Shown here: positions 14,597 to 27,504 of the stretch, piece by piece
Numbering within the stretch: position 1 is the first letter of the stretch
How the letters are laid out: each line of letters begins with the position of its first letter
Source of the DNA: an uncultured Verrucomicrobia subdivision 3 bacterium
GTDB lineage: Bacteria; Verrucomicrobiota; Verrucomicrobiia; Limisphaerales; UBA11358
DNA length: 39,366 nt
Direction of reading: 5' to 3'
NCBI GenBank assembly: GCA_903858275.1
Contig: CAIOIC010000080.1
Span: forward strand, 97,063-136,428
Position numbers and translations under genes: made by a program
The notes under the pieces: model-generated
What the model was told of the DNA's origin: nothing
Database searches by the model: none
Seen by the model: the letters and a program-made list of their open reading frames with translations, nothing else

Positions 14597-14785
14597 AAAA
14601 AACCCCGCCTTTGCCGTGTGGAACTCGATCCTTTGAACAAGTATTGCTACTTGTGGGACTTGCCCGGCGGCTTTTAATTTTCGGACGCAATGCCGACATA
14701 TTGGCCACCGTCTGCGGCTCATCCCGTGATCGTTTTATTTACGGTTCAAGGACTGTTGCCAATCACGAACAAGGCAGGGAAATCT
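14597..14785 (-). ncRNA. ssrS: 6S RNA
   Basis: About 185-190 bases on the minus strand have the 6S layout. The closing stem pairs CCCTGCCTTG at the 5' end with CAAAGGCGGGG at the 3' end, with a GTTCGTG/CACACGG continuation. The 5' arm has GGCAACAGTCCTTGAACC and GGGATGAGCCGCAGACGG. The 3' side has GCCGCCGGGCAAGTCCCAC, a small hairpin ACAAGTA-GCAA-TACTTGT next to the expected open bubble, then CAAAGGATCGAG. The 3' end runs into a T-tract. 6S RNA mimics an open promoter and sequesters housekeeping RNA polymerase in stationary phase. The location upstream of rarA and fthC supports the call, since 6S is linked to ygfA (fthC) in many bacteria. Exact ends are estimates. It occupies most of the 450-base gap between rarA and the histidine kinase. 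Confidence 0.8.
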
Positions 14786-14788
14786 GAT

Positions 14789-14817
14789 TTTTAAAAGAAC
14801 GACTTTAGCTGGTTGAA
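14789..14817 (-). promoter_or_regulatory. putative promoter of 6S RNA
   Basis: On the minus strand TTCAAC (14817-14812), 17 bases, TTAAAA (14794-14789). The start would fall near 14782, which agrees with the predicted 5' end of the 6S RNA. The match to consensus is only moderate. Confidence 0.4.
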
Positions 14818-14946
14818 CGGTCGTCTCAGGCGCGCGTTTTCTCAAGTGAAATGTTGAAAAATATTTTCGGGTTTTTGATGCAAACGCTTGCGTTCTGGTT
14901 TGGCTGAAGGTTACTTTGAAAATTCATCCCGGTATATGATCTGCTT

Positions 14947-17900
14947 TTACTTCGCCGGACTTTTTTCATCGAGCCGATAGCGGATAATGTTTGCGATGCC
15001 GTCGGGCTTGAAAGGTTTGCGGATGAAATTGGTTCCTTCGACGAGGGTTGCGCGGCGGCTTTCGAGATTGCCGGTGTATCCGCTGGTGTAAATAATCTTG
15101 AGTGCGGGTTTTTCGGCAAGCAGGCGTTGGCCCAGTTCGATGCCGTTCATATTTTCCGGCATAATGACGTCGGTAAACAGCAAATTAATTTTATCGCGGT
15201 TGGTCGCCCAGATTTTCAATGCGGCCGGGCCTGAGTCAGCTTCCAGCACGGTGTAACCGCAGCGTTGCAATAGGTCGGATACAAAGGTGCGCAGGGGAAT
15301 TTCATCTTCCACCAGTAGAATAGTTTCTGTTCCCCACGGCAGGGTTGGCTGTGGTTTGTGTAAGTTTTGGCTCGTTTCGGTAACGGGCGCGGCTGGGAAT
15401 GCGATGGTGAAGGTTGTGCCTTTGCCGGGTTCGCTTTGAACATTTATGGTTCCGTGATGTTGCTGCACGATTCCGTAAACGGTCGCCAGGCCGAGGCCGG
15501 TGCCTTTGCCAACTTTCTTGGTGGTAAAAAATGGTTCAAAGATGCGCGGCAAAATTTCCGGGGCGATGCCGCTGCCATTATCGGTGAATTGCAGGCCAAC
15601 CCATAACTCCACGGCGCTTTCAGTTTTGCCGGACCGTTTTTCGCTGAAGGTGCGGATCGTGAGTTTGCCGCCATTGCTCATGGCGTCTCGGGCGTTGACG
15701 GCGAGGTTTAGCAGGATTTGTTCAATCATCCCGGTGTCCGCTTGAATCAAAGGTAGGGCCGAGGCGTATTCGGTGCGCAGGGCAAGGTCTTCGCCGAGGA
15801 TGCGCTGGAGCATCTTGGTGATGTGCGCCACGGTTTCGTTGAGGTCCAGATTGATGAGTTGCATCTCCTGTTTGCGGGCAAACAGCAGCAGTTGGCGCGT
15901 GAGGCCGGCGGCGCGTTCGGCGGCGTTGGAAATCTGGTTGGAGGCGTCGTGAATTTCTTCCGGTTGGAGGTCGAGGTTTTGGAGCAGCGCGGCGTTGCCC
16001 TGGATGATGGTCAGGATGTTGTTGAAATCGTGGGCAATGCCGCCGGATAACTGGCCGACGGCTTCCATTTTCTGCGACTGGCGCAACTGGGATTCCAGTT
16101 CGTTGCGCTGTTTTTCATTGCGGACGCGCTCGGTGATGTCCTCGACAATGGAAAGGCACCCGCAAATGCGGCTATGGGCATCGCGCAATGGCATATTGCG
16201 CCATTCACAGTTCAGGCGGCGGCCATCCTTGGCGACGTTGTCGTTGACGGAGTGGCTGGCAAGATTTCCGCCGGCGATAATTTCCTGCCAGACCTTGCTG
16301 ACCAGCGGCTGTGTGTCGGCGGGGACAATCAACTCGTAGGCATGGCGTCCAATGGCTTCCGCGGTGGTCCAGCCGAACATTCTTTCGGCGGCGGGGTTCC
16401 ACTCGGTTACACAAAAATCCTGGTCCCACGCAATGAAAGCCAGCGGCAACCGGCTCATGTAAAATTTTGTCCGTTCGTTGGCCAGCCGGAGTTTTTCGTC
16501 GATCTGCTTGCGGTCAGTGAGGTCAAACATGATGCCTTGACTGCCGATAATCTTGCGGTTGCTGTCAAACACCGGTGTCTTGAAAACGTGGAAAAAACGA
16601 ACCTCGCCATCGGGGGCGATGTATTCCTCATCGACCTCGATGGTCTTTCCGGTTTTCATGATGGTGTTATGATGGTTAACGCCGACCACTGAAAAATTGT
16701 AATCGTTCGCATCTGAGAGGTTTTGGCCTAATTTGTATTCGGCCATTTCTGCTGCCGTGCGTCCGAGGATTTCTTCCCGCTTGAGCTGTTTTAATTCACA
16801 GAACCGCGAGTTGGCAAATTCAAACCGGCCCGCCGCATCTTTGCGGAACACACACACCGGCATCTGCTCGACCAGTGAAGAATAAAGCGCCTGTGTGGTG
16901 CGCAACATTTCTGTGGCGTGGCGGCGCTCCGAGATGTCCCGGACATTGATCAGGAGCGCGGGTTGTCCCACGTAGGTGATACGGCTGGCGTTGATATCCA
17001 CCGGAATTCGTCGGCCCTTGGCGGTTAGGCTTTCCCCTTCGATATTGCGGGTTTGGCCGGAAACGAGTTTGGCAAAATCAATTTTGACAGTCGGGTGGGT
17101 GTCGGTGGGCGCGAGCTCATACACTGATTTGCCAATCAATTCTTCCTTGGTCATTTCGTGCAGTTGGCAGGCGGCGTCGTTGACATCGAGCACTCGCCCG
17201 TTCAAATCTTCCACCATAATGGCATCCGGCGAGAGGTCAAAAAGCGTGCGCATTCGCTCTTCGTTTTCGCGCAACGCCAACTCGATCTCTTTTTGTTTGG
17301 TTATATCGCGGGAGATGCCAAAGGTGCCAATGATATGCCCCTCACTGTCACGCAAGCACGCTTTGCTGGAGGAGACCCAGGTGATTTTGCCGTTGGACCA
17401 GAGTTCCTTTTCTTCATAGCCGATCATCGGGATGCCGGTTTGGATGATCCGCTGCTCGTCCACAAAGGCTTCTCCTGCGTGTTCTTTTCCGAATACGTCG
17501 AAATCGGTTTTGCCGATGATGTCAGCCGGGTTTTCGCAGCCGTGCAGCTTGGCCATCGTTTCGTTGACCCGGATGAATCGGCTTTCCAGGTCTTTGAAAT
17601 AGATTCTGTCGGAAGTATTGGCCTCCATCAGGCGCAATAGCTCGCGTTCGCGTTCCAGCGCTTCGTGCGTTCTTTTCTGTTCGGTTACATCGCGGTAGCT
17701 CCAAACGCGCCCGATAATTTTATCGCCCAGACGCTGCGGCCGCGTGACCCGTTCAAAGACCCGGCCATCTTTGAATTTGATGGTATCGAAAGATTCGCTT
17801 TCCGGGTGCTGTGAAATTTCTTCGACGCGTTGATTAAACGAGGCTGGCTCAATGAGTTGATCAAACACCGCCTTCAGCAGCGCTGCGTTCTCGCCCTGAA

Positions 17901-19152
17901 CCATCAGTTCGGCGGGGATTCGCCACATTTCAGCAAAACGATTGTTGTAAAGCGTCACCTTGCCATGGAGTCCTACCACCAGCAATCCGTTGGCGCTGGA
18001 TTCAATGGTGGCGCGAAGCAGTGAAACGGATTGCGCTAACTGGTCTTCATATTCTTTACGCCCGCTCAAGTTGCGGGCCAATGCCGCAATCACCCTCTGG
18101 CCGGAAAGCTCATAGCTGGTCAAACTGACTTCCACCGGGAAAGTCGTCCCGTTCTTGCGCTGGTGCAGGCCGCGCACTATTTGCGAATCCCCCACCTTCA
18201 ATTTCTGCCAAATCCCCAGCACCTCGCTGAACTGAACTTCCGCCGTAATTTCCATTACCGACATTTGCAGCAATTCCTTCCGCGAAAAGCCCAGCGTCTC
18301 GCAGGCGCTCCGGTTGACATCCAGTATTTTACCATTGGTATCATGGACAAAAATGGCATCGGACGCATGTTCCACCAGCATTCGGAAGCGTTCTTCGCTT
18401 TCCCGCAGCGATTTTTCTGCGCGATGTTTTTCAATGGCCGTGGTTGCCGTGTGTGTCACCAATTCAATCACGCCGACGTCATCATCGCTCGGCAAACCCG
18501 TCTTGCGATGGTAAATGCCGAATGTGCCGAGCACCTTCTTCTGCTCATCCAGAATGGGTGTGGACCAGCAGGAACGCAATCCATGTGGCAATGCCAGATG
18601 CTTGTAATCCGCCCATAGCGGATCGTGCGCGATGTCGCTGACGAACACTGGCGAACCGCGATGCGCCGCCGTCCCGCAACTGCCGACTCTTGGCCCGATC
18701 GTCGCGCCGTCAATTGCCAGCGTGTATTCCTTCGGCAATGACGGTGCCGCGCCGTGGCGCAAATGCGTTCCATCCAGCAGTAGAATGGATGCCAGCATTC
18801 CCGGCGATTGCGCTTCAATCCCTCGCAGTAGCACCTCCAGTGTGTCTGGCAGCGGTTTGCCGCTGGCGATCATCTGCAATGCCTCCTGTTGCAGCCGCGT
18901 CAGTGAATCCGCTTTTTTCAGCTCCTTGATTTTTTTGGATTCCCGTTCCAGCAATTGTCGCATGATAAGAAACAGCATTACGCCCGTGAACCCCACGAAG
19001 AACCATCCTTTGTATGTTTCCAGCTTGGTGTATTGCGCCCGGTCTTTGACAAATTCAGCCAGCAGTTGGTCGGAAAACAATATCCACAAGCCTGCGACTA
19101 GGCCGTAAAACAAACTTGCCCGGAGCGCCACCATGCTGGATTTCTGGCTCAT
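14947..19152 (-). CDS. hybrid sensor histidine kinase: 2 TM, GAF, six PAS, HisKA, HATPase, receiver
   Basis: The protein has 1401 residues. Two hydrophobic segments lie at about 8-28 and 48-66, then a GAF domain (about 95-240). Six PAS-type sensor domains follow, starting with [88 protein letters not shown] and [15 protein letters not shown]. The dimerisation motif GGIAHDFNN carries the phospho-accepting His1041. The ATPase region has [10 protein letters not shown] (N box), [21 protein letters not shown]. The C-terminal receiver (ILLVEDE) has Asp1328 in FTDVIMP. The output partner is not encoded nearby, so signal transfer is through a phosphorelay or unlinked regulator. The signal sensed cannot be named. 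It is a single-gene unit divergent from alaS. Confidence 0.93.
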   Translation of the reverse strand: MSQKSSMVALRASLFYGLVAGLWILFSDQLLAEFVKDRAQYTKLETYKGWFFVGFTGVMLFLIMRQLLERESKKIKELKKADSLTRLQQEALQMIASGKPLPDTLEVLLRGIEAQSPGMLASILLLDGTHLRHGAAPSLPKEYTLAIDGATIGPRVGSCGTAAHRGSPVFVSDIAHDPLWADYKHLALPHGLRSCWSTPILDEQKKVLGTFGIYHRKTGLPSDDDVGVIELVTHTATTAIEKHRAEKSLRESEERFRMLVEHASDAIFVHDTNGKILDVNRSACETLGFSRKELLQMSVMEITAEVQFSEVLGIWQKLKVGDSQIVRGLHQRKNGTTFPVEVSLTSYELSGQRVIAALARNLSGRKEYEDQLAQSVSLLRATIESSANGLLVVGLHGKVTLYNNRFAEMWRIPAELMVQGENAALLKAVFDQLIEPASFNQRVEEISQHPESESFDTIKFKDGRVFERVTRPQRLGDKIIGRVWSYRDVTEQKRTHEALERERELLRLMEANTSDRIYFKDLESRFIRVNETMAKLHGCENPADIIGKTDFDVFGKEHAGEAFVDEQRIIQTGIPMIGYEEKELWSNGKITWVSSSKACLRDSEGHIIGTFGISRDITKQKEIELALRENEERMRTLFDLSPDAIMVEDLNGRVLDVNDAACQLHEMTKEELIGKSVYELAPTDTHPTVKIDFAKLVSGQTRNIEGESLTAKGRRIPVDINASRITYVGQPALLINVRDISERRHATEMLRTTQALYSSLVEQMPVCVFRKDAAGRFEFANSRFCELKQLKREEILGRTAAEMAEYKLGQNLSDANDYNFSVVGVNHHNTIMKTGKTIEVDEEYIAPDGEVRFFHVFKTPVFDSNRKIIGSQGIMFDLTDRKQIDEKLRLANERTKFYMSRLPLAFIAWDQDFCVTEWNPAAERMFGWTTAEAIGRHAYELIVPADTQPLVSKVWQEIIAGGNLASHSVNDNVAKDGRRLNCEWRNMPLRDAHSRICGCLSIVEDITERVRNEKQRNELESQLRQSQKMEAVGQLSGGIAHDFNNILTIIQGNAALLQNLDLQPEEIHDASNQISNAAERAAGLTRQLLLFARKQEMQLINLDLNETVAHITKMLQRILGEDLALRTEYASALPLIQADTGMIEQILLNLAVNARDAMSNGGKLTIRTFSEKRSGKTESAVELWVGLQFTDNGSGIAPEILPRIFEPFFTTKKVGKGTGLGLATVYGIVQQHHGTINVQSEPGKGTTFTIAFPAAPVTETSQNLHKPQPTLPWGTETILLVEDEIPLRTFVSDLLQRCGYTVLEADSGPAALKIWATNRDKINLLFTDVIMPENMNGIELGQRLLAEKPALKIIYTSGYTGNLESRRATLVEGTNFIRKPFKPDGIANIIRYRLDEKSPAK

Positions 19153-19272
19153 GCGAATATATTAACGTGGTCAGATTATGATGTTATCACCTCTGTTTTG
19201 CAACCAGCGCCATGCAAAACTTCCACTCGCCTGTCTGCTCTCGTTACGCTAGGCTCAACGCTCAATTTTCAC

Positions 19273-22134
<2,862 letters not shown>

Positions 22135-22137
22135 TGC

Positions 22138-23367
22138 ATGAATAGTAGGGTGTCTTTGCTGCTGGTTTCAGTGGTCGTGTGGATGATGGAATGGTCATCT
22201 GCCCATGGGGCTGACGGGCTTTCAGTCAATTCCAACAAGCCGACTGGTGTTGTCATCGACCATAGTTTTTCCAAGACGAAGTATTACATCGGTTCACCCA
22301 GCATCGCCGTGCTGCCGAGCGGTGAATTCATTGCTACGCACGATTTCTTTGGGCGCGTCAGTGGACCATCCCGCACGGCGCTGTTTGCTTCAAACAACCA
22401 TGGCAAAACGTGGCAGCCGCGCGGTGAGCTTTCCGGCCAATTCTGGTAGTCGCTTTTTGTCCATCACAAGGCGCTCTATATCATGGGAACGAGCGCTGGC
22501 GGTGGCAACATAGTCATCCGTCGCTCGGATGATGGTGGCCACACTTGGACGACACCGCGCGACGAACATTCTGGTTTGTTGCGGAATGATGCGAAGTTTC
22601 ATTGTGCGCCGGTTCCGGTGATTGTTCATTCCGGGCGCATTTGGCGGGCAATGGAGGACATGATGGGGGGCGGGGGCTGGCCCAAGCAATTCCGCGCATT
22701 CATGATGTCGGCGACCGAGGAGGCTGATTTGTTACAGGCAACTAACTGGATTAGCAGCCAGCCGTTGGCGCGAAATCCCGACTGGTTGCCCGGTCAGTTC
22801 AATGGCTGGCTGGAGGGAAATGCCGTGGTGACACCGTCCGGTGAGTTGGTGGACATCCTGCGAGTGGATTGTTTGCGTCCACCGGAAAAATCGGCCATCG
22901 TGCGCATCAGTCCGGATGGACGTCTGGCGAGTTTTGATCCGGCTAAAGACTTCATTGATATGCCGGGTGGCTGCAAGAAATTCACCATCAGGTATGACCA
23001 GCGCAGTCAACTATATTGGACGCTGGCTAATCCTGTTTTGCGGCAGCATTCCTCCAAACCGCTTGGAATGGTGCGCAATCTTCTGGCCTTGGAGTCTTCA
23101 CCGGATTTGCGGCATTGGACGGTTCGTTCCGTGGTGTTGTATCACCCGGACACCGAGCGGCACGCGTTTCAATATGTCGATTGGCTGTTTGACAAAAACG
23201 ACCTGATTCTGGTGAGCCGCACTGCCTTTGATGACGAAGCGGGCGGAGCCGTTCGCCAGCACGATGCGAATTACCTGACGTATCATGAAATCAAAAATTT
23301 CCGGACGTTGACAATGGAAGATTTGGCAGCAGCCTTTCGTGCCGCCGGCATGCCGGCAGACTTTTGA
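22138..23367 (+). pseudogene. exported sialidase-like (BNR/Asp-box) protein interrupted by an in-frame TAG
   Basis: One reading frame runs from the ATG at 22138 to the TGA at 23365-23367 with a single TAG at 22447-22449. Before the stop: a signal peptide (MNSRVSLLLVSVVVWMMEW to AHGAD), then SPSIAVLPSGEFIATHD, and a first Asp-box-like NNHGKTW. After the stop the frame resumes at once with SLFVHHKALYIMGTS, then a second Asp box SDDGGHTW. The rest is a six-bladed propeller-like sequence without further breaks. The homologous position probably held a serine or tryptophan codon, so one base change or a sequencing error would explain it. If not an error, the first part gives a 103-residue truncated product. 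Sialidase-superfamily members hydrolyse or bind glycans outside the cell. The exact activity is not determinable. Confidence 0.8.
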
Positions 23368-23469
23368 CTTCATGATGGAAGAAAGGTTCGGAGTGAAGTT
23401 TTAAGAAGCGAAGAGCGTATGCCGTAAATTAGGATGGTCCTTTCAGCCCAAGTGCGTATGCGAAGATTC

Positions 23470-23521
23470 AAGCCGGACCACACGCTTGCCGCTGGCGAAG
23501 GCGAAAAGTATGCTGGGCTGA
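23470..23521 (+). pseudogene. decayed duplicate of the alaS 3' end
   Basis: 23492-23521 matches the last 30 bases of alaS (22105-22134) at 25 of 30 positions, in the same frame, and ends in the same TGA; it would encode LAKAKSMLG, against LAKAKSLLG in alaS. Just upstream, 23470-23485 matches alaS 22051-22066 at 13 of 16 positions, with the 38 alaS bases between them lost. The sialidase-like gene therefore lies between the intact alaS end and this relic. The rest of the 170-base gap holds nothing I recognise. Confidence 0.65.
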
Positions 23522-23539
23522 CGCGTTCGAGCGGTCGGT

Positions 23540-24673
23540 TTATTTTTCTACCGCCCCGAACTGGCGCAGGGCGACGAGCGGGTCTATCCGCGCCACCATG
23601 AAGTGCGCCCAACGATATTGCCAGCGTTGCCACCAGGATTGGGTCTTAAACCAGCCGGGCTCAATCCGGCGGGAATGTTTCAGTATCTGCTCAAAGATTT
23701 CGTGTGCGCCGGCGGCGACTTTTGGATCTTCAAACCGCAGCATCAGTTCGTAATTCAGGTTCAGGCTGCGGATGTCGAGATTGCTGGAGCCGGCATAAGT
23801 GATGCCGTCGCTGATGATCAGTTTGGCGTGCAGGATTTGCGGCTGATACTCATAAATCTCCACGCCCGCCTTCATCAAACGATGATACAAACTGCGGGCG
23901 GCCAGTTGTGAAATCGATACGTCGGATTTGCCTGCGAGAATCAGTTGAACCCGGCCGCCGTTGCGGGCCGCGCGGATCAAGTATCGACGCACCCGGTGCG
24001 TCGGCAAAAAATAGGCGGTGATGATCCGTGTGTCGCGCGCCCGGGTGAGATCTCGGTGTAGGGCGGATTGAAAGGGGCTGGCGCCGTGGCCGGGATGGCT
24101 GAGCAATAGTTCGCCGCCGAGCCTGGCTTCCGTTTTGCGCCGTCGTTTGAAGGCGCGCAGGCGCATCAGCGGCTTACGATGGAAATCCGCCAGCTCCGCC
24201 AGCTCTTCAAATGATTTCGTCAGCTTGACGGCCAGTGCGGGATTTTCGATGCGCATGCCGATATCGCACCAGCCGCGCGTCACGCCGTCGCCGTCATATT
24301 CGTCGGAGATATTGAAGCCGCCGAGAAACACCACGGCACCGTCGCACAGGAGCAGCTTGCGGTGATCGCGCACACCAAACCGCCAGAGCCGGAGCGGATT
24401 GAAATAGCGGACGCTGCCGCCGGCGGCGAGGAGCGCTGCGAAAAAGCCGGCCGGCAAAGGCCAGGAGCCGAAGGCGTCCACCAGCACGGAAACTTTCACG
24501 CCGCGCGCGGCGGCACTGGTCAGGGCGTCGCGAAACTGCCGGCCGATCTGGCTGTCGGCGTAGATGTAGGTTTCCAGCCGGACGGATTGGCGCGCGTTGT
24601 GGATGGCCTCTAGCATGGCTGGGAAGATTTCCCGGCCGGTGCGGAGCCATTGCGGCGAGGCGAGGGCGGTCAT
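23540..24673 (-). CDS. cls: cardiolipin synthase / phospholipase D-like protein
   Basis: The protein has 377 residues with two HKD catalytic motifs of the phospholipase D superfamily: HRKLLLCDGAVVFLGGFN (His104, Lys106, Asp111) and LHAKLIISDGITYAGSSN (His282, Lys284, Asp289). It lacks the two N-terminal membrane helices of ClsA-type enzymes and resembles the shorter ClsB type. The likely reaction is transfer of a phosphatidyl group to make cardiolipin. It starts one base after the stop of the upstream DUF4412-like gene, so the two are in one operon. The stop is near a decayed alaS relic and a sialidase-like pseudogene on the other strand. Confidence 0.88.
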   Translation of the reverse strand: MTALASPQWLRTGREIFPAMLEAIHNARQSVRLETYIYADSQIGRQFRDALTSAAARGVKVSVLVDAFGSWPLPAGFFAALLAAGGSVRYFNPLRLWRFGVRDHRKLLLCDGAVVFLGGFNISDEYDGDGVTRGWCDIGMRIENPALAVKLTKSFEELAELADFHRKPLMRLRAFKRRRKTEARLGGELLLSHPGHGASPFQSALHRDLTRARDTRIITAYFLPTHRVRRYLIRAARNGGRVQLILAGKSDVSISQLAARSLYHRLMKAGVEIYEYQPQILHAKLIISDGITYAGSSNLDIRSLNLNYELMLRFEDPKVAAGAHEIFEQILKHSRRIEPGWFKTQSWWQRWQYRWAHFMVARIDPLVALRQFGAVEK

Positions 24674-24674
24674 T

Positions 24675-25445
24675 TTACTGGCTGGATGGCATACCCATGC
24701 CGCCGCCCATTTTTTTCATTATCTCGGTCTGCATCATCGTCTGGATGTTGTCGTATTTGGTGAAGCCGTTCGGGGCTTCAAAGCTGCTGGCGGCGGGTTT
24801 GGTGAACGAGATGTTTCTGTAAAGCATGGTGGAGTTCTGGCCCTGTTCGGTGGTGATAATTTTTATGGGAAAATTCTTCAGGTCGCTCGCGTTCCAGACG
24901 GTGGATTCGTGCTTGGTTCCATCCTTGTCGGTGACCGTGACCTTGTTTTTCACGCAGCTGTGGCCGTCCACGGTTTCCTTGCCGATTTCGGTGGTCTCAA
25001 TTTTGCTGTCAGCGGGGTCGGACTTGGCCGCCGCGTCGGGCGCGGGCATTTCAGCGTAGCTGTGCAGGCCGGGATAAATCATGCAGATGGTTTTTTTATC
25101 GGGGCGCGAAATGGAAATCATCGTGTCCATGCCCATGGATTTTAACTGTTCGGCGGCATCTGGCGGCATCTTGGTGCCTTTCGTTTCGCTCATGTTCATT
25201 TCAAAACGGGACTTGCCGTTGTCGAAACTGAGCTTGCCGGGCATGGTGATGTTTTCGCCCCGGCGTTCGGTGGTCTGAAATTCCAGCGTGGCGGAGAAAG
25301 TCTGGTTGGCGCCCAAAAGTTTGTCCATCGCACCGTCGAAGCGCGGCCCTTGCGGCGCGCCGCCGGGGGGGCCGAATTGCGCGCTCGCCGGCATCAGTCC
25401 GAGGCCGATGAAGCTGGTGACAAGAATGAAGATGGATTTTTTCAT
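24675..25445 (-). CDS. exported DUF4412-like protein
   Basis: The protein has 256 residues when started at the ATG at 25443-25445 (MKKSIFILVTSFIGLGLMPASAQ), which is a good signal peptide with cleavage after ASA. An upstream in-frame extension would lack this. The mature part starts with a Gly/Pro-rich stretch, then a beta-rich body with FSATLEFQTTERRGENITMPGKLSFDNGKSR-like sequence and KTICMIYPGLHSYAEMP. This resembles the periplasmic DUF4412 family, which may share the LolA/LolB-like lipid-carrier shape; the function is not known. The tail is Met- and Gly-rich. It is translated just before a cardiolipin synthase gene with one base between, which hints at an envelope-lipid role. Confidence 0.7.
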   Translation of the reverse strand: MKKSIFILVTSFIGLGLMPASAQFGPPGGAPQGPRFDGAMDKLLGANQTFSATLEFQTTERRGENITMPGKLSFDNGKSRFEMNMSETKGTKMPPDAAEQLKSMGMDTMISISRPDKKTICMIYPGLHSYAEMPAPDAAAKSDPADSKIETTEIGKETVDGHSCVKNKVTVTDKDGTKHESTVWNASDLKNFPIKIITTEQGQNSTMLYRNISFTKPAASSFEAPNGFTKYDNIQTMMQTEIMKKMGGGMGMPSSQ

Positions 25446-25494
25446 AATTAGAATGTTGTTCTTGTTTTGAATGGACGAGCGGCGGCCAAAGGAC

Positions 25495-25528
25495 AAGCAA
25501 AAACGGCCACCGTTGCCGGTGGCCGTTT
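25495..25528 (-). terminator. rho-independent terminator of pckG
   Basis: A perfect 12-bp stem (25501-25512 with 25517-25528) has a four-base loop, GGCCACCG-GCAA-CGGTGGCC on the minus strand, followed there by GTTTTTGCTT. It lies 20 bases after the pckG stop codon. Confidence 0.85.
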
Positions 25529-25547
25529 CGCGTTTGATTATTTAGTT

Positions 25548-27365
25548 TCAGCCAATCCGTTTCTTGAGGCTGTCGAGCTGTGCGTTGAGCGACTGGGGAA
25601 GTTTGTCGCCCAGTTTGGCGTAGTTGGCGGCGACGTCTGCGATCTCATTGCGCCAGCCGGCGAGATCCACCTTGAGCAGTTCTTCGAGGTTGGCGGCGGG
25701 CATATCCAAACCGGACAAGTCCAGCGCGTCGGGCGTGGGGATGTTGCCGATGGGCGTGGTCTGGGCCTTGGCGGTGCCTTCCACTCGCTCGCAAATCCAC
25801 TTGAGCACGCGGCTGTTGTCGCCGTAGCCGGGCCAGAGGAACTTGCCATCGGCGCTGCGGCGGAACCAGTTCACGAAGAAAACTTTCGGCAGCTTGCTGC
25901 GGTCGGTCTTCTTGGCGAAGGAGAGCCAGTGGGCGAAGTAATCGGCCATGTTGTAGCCGCAGAACGGCAGCATGGCGAAAGGATCGCGGCGGAGGACGCC
26001 AGCGGCACCAAGGGCGGCGGCCGTGGTTTCGGAACCGCAAGCGGAACCCATGAACACGCCGTGTTCCCAGTCGAAGGCTTCGTTCACGAGCGGGATCGTG
26101 CTGGGGCGGCGACCGCCGAACATGATCGCCGAGAGCGGTACGCCTTCGGGATTCTGCCAGGCGGGATCAAGCACCGGGCATTGGGATGCCGGGGCGGTGA
26201 AACGGCTGTTGGCGTGCGCGCCTTTCTTGCCGTTGGTCGGCGTCCAGGGGTTGCCTTCCCAGTCAATGCCTGTGGCCGGGGCCGGAACGCCCATGTCTTC
26301 CCACCAGATGTCGTTGTCAGGGGTGAGCACGACGTTGGTGAAGATGGTGTTCTTGGCGCAGGACGTGAGCGCATGGGGGTTGGACTTGGCCGAGGTCCCC
26401 GGCGCGACGCCGAAGAAGCCGGTTTCCGGGTTCATCGCCCAGAGTTGGCCGTCTTTGCCAACGCGGATCCAGGCGATATCGTCGCCGAGCGTGGTGACTT
26501 TCCAGCCCGGCAGCGTGGGCTGCATCATAGCCAGATTCGTCTTGCCGCAGGCGCTGGGGAACGCGGCCGCCACATAGTATTTCTTGCCGGCGGGCGAGGT
26601 GAGGCCAAGGATGAGCATGTGTTCCGCCATCCAGCCTTCGCGATGCGCGATAGTGGAGGCGATACGGAGCGCGAGGCACTTCTTGCCGAGCAGGGCGTTG
26701 CCACCGTAGCCGGAGCCGTAGGACCAAATCGACTGGTCGTCAGGGAAGTGGACGATGTATTTCTTCTTCGGATCAGGTTCGCACGGCCAGGAAACGTCCT
26801 TTTGTCCCGGCGCCAGCGGCGCGCCGACCGAGTGCATGCAGGGAATGTATTTGCCATCGGTGCCGAGCTTGTCCATCACGCTCTGGCCCATGCGGGTCAT
26901 GATGCGCATGTTGACGACGACGTAGGGGGAATCGGAAATTTCGATGCCGATCTTGCAGATGGGCGAATCCAGCGGACCCATGGCGAACGGGATGACATAC
27001 ATGGTCCGGCCCTGCATGCAGTCTTTGAATCGGGCCAGCATCTCTTGATGCATTTGGACGGGATCAGCCCAGTTGTTGTTGGAGCCGACTTCTTCCTTGG
27101 TCTTGGCGCAGATGAACGTTCGGTCTTCCACACGCGCCACATCGCTGGGATGCGAGCGGGCGAGGTAGGAGCCGGGGCGCTTCTTTTCATCTAGCTTGAT
27201 GAAGGTGCCGGCCTTGACCATCAGGTCGCAGAGCGCTTGGTTTTCAGCGTCCGAACCGTCGCACCAGTGGATGGCGGCGGGCTGGCAGAGTTCGGCCATT
27301 TCCTGGACCCAGAAAATGAGGTTATTGTTCGTCGAATTTGGTTTGTTTGATTTGATGCTGCTCAT
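25548..27365 (-). CDS. pckG: phosphoenolpyruvate carboxykinase (GTP)
   Basis: The protein has 605 residues when started at the ATG at 27363-27365 (MSSIKSN), the usual PckG length; a longer in-frame start has no support. PckG converts oxaloacetate to PEP with GTP, the entry step of gluconeogenesis. Signatures are [16 protein letters not shown] near the N-terminus, [13 protein letters not shown] (P-loop with the active-site cysteine), GDDIAWIR (metal site), ANSRFTAP and [12 protein letters not shown] (guanine side). It is a single-gene unit, divergent from the metal ATPase gene, and closed by a strong terminator. Confidence 0.96.
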   Translation of the reverse strand: MSSIKSNKPNSTNNNLIFWVQEMAELCQPAAIHWCDGSDAENQALCDLMVKAGTFIKLDEKKRPGSYLARSHPSDVARVEDRTFICAKTKEEVGSNNNWADPVQMHQEMLARFKDCMQGRTMYVIPFAMGPLDSPICKIGIEISDSPYVVVNMRIMTRMGQSVMDKLGTDGKYIPCMHSVGAPLAPGQKDVSWPCEPDPKKKYIVHFPDDQSIWSYGSGYGGNALLGKKCLALRIASTIAHREGWMAEHMLILGLTSPAGKKYYVAAAFPSACGKTNLAMMQPTLPGWKVTTLGDDIAWIRVGKDGQLWAMNPETGFFGVAPGTSAKSNPHALTSCAKNTIFTNVVLTPDNDIWWEDMGVPAPATGIDWEGNPWTPTNGKKGAHANSRFTAPASQCPVLDPAWQNPEGVPLSAIMFGGRRPSTIPLVNEAFDWEHGVFMGSACGSETTAAALGAAGVLRRDPFAMLPFCGYNMADYFAHWLSFAKKTDRSKLPKVFFVNWFRRSADGKFLWPGYGDNSRVLKWICERVEGTAKAQTTPIGNIPTPDALDLSGLDMPAANLEELLKVDLAGWRNEIADVAANYAKLGDKLPQSLNAQLDSLKKRIG

Positions 27366-27504
27366 TTGTTTATTAATTAGAAATTGCGGGGCGAACAATG
27401 CCATAAAGCAGGTTGCCTAAACAATGGTAAAATGCAGAAAACCGGAAAATATTTTCCTTTTGGCTTCGCCTCGAACTGGGGGCTGTGTTACAGAATTAGT
27501 CATT

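Noticed and set aside
14566-14787. A 73-codon open frame in the gap before the histidine kinase
   Set aside because: It lies across the 6S RNA on the opposite strand and its translation shows no protein-like pattern.
22138-23367. Recoding of TAG as pyrrolysine or another amino acid in the sialidase-like gene
   Set aside because: No pyl genes are visible and a single base change from a serine or tryptophan codon explains the stop more simply.
25467-27194. A 575-codon open frame opposite pckG
   Set aside because: It covers all of pckG on the other strand, is low in conserved pattern and rich in Gly, His and Arg, as expected from antisense codon bias.
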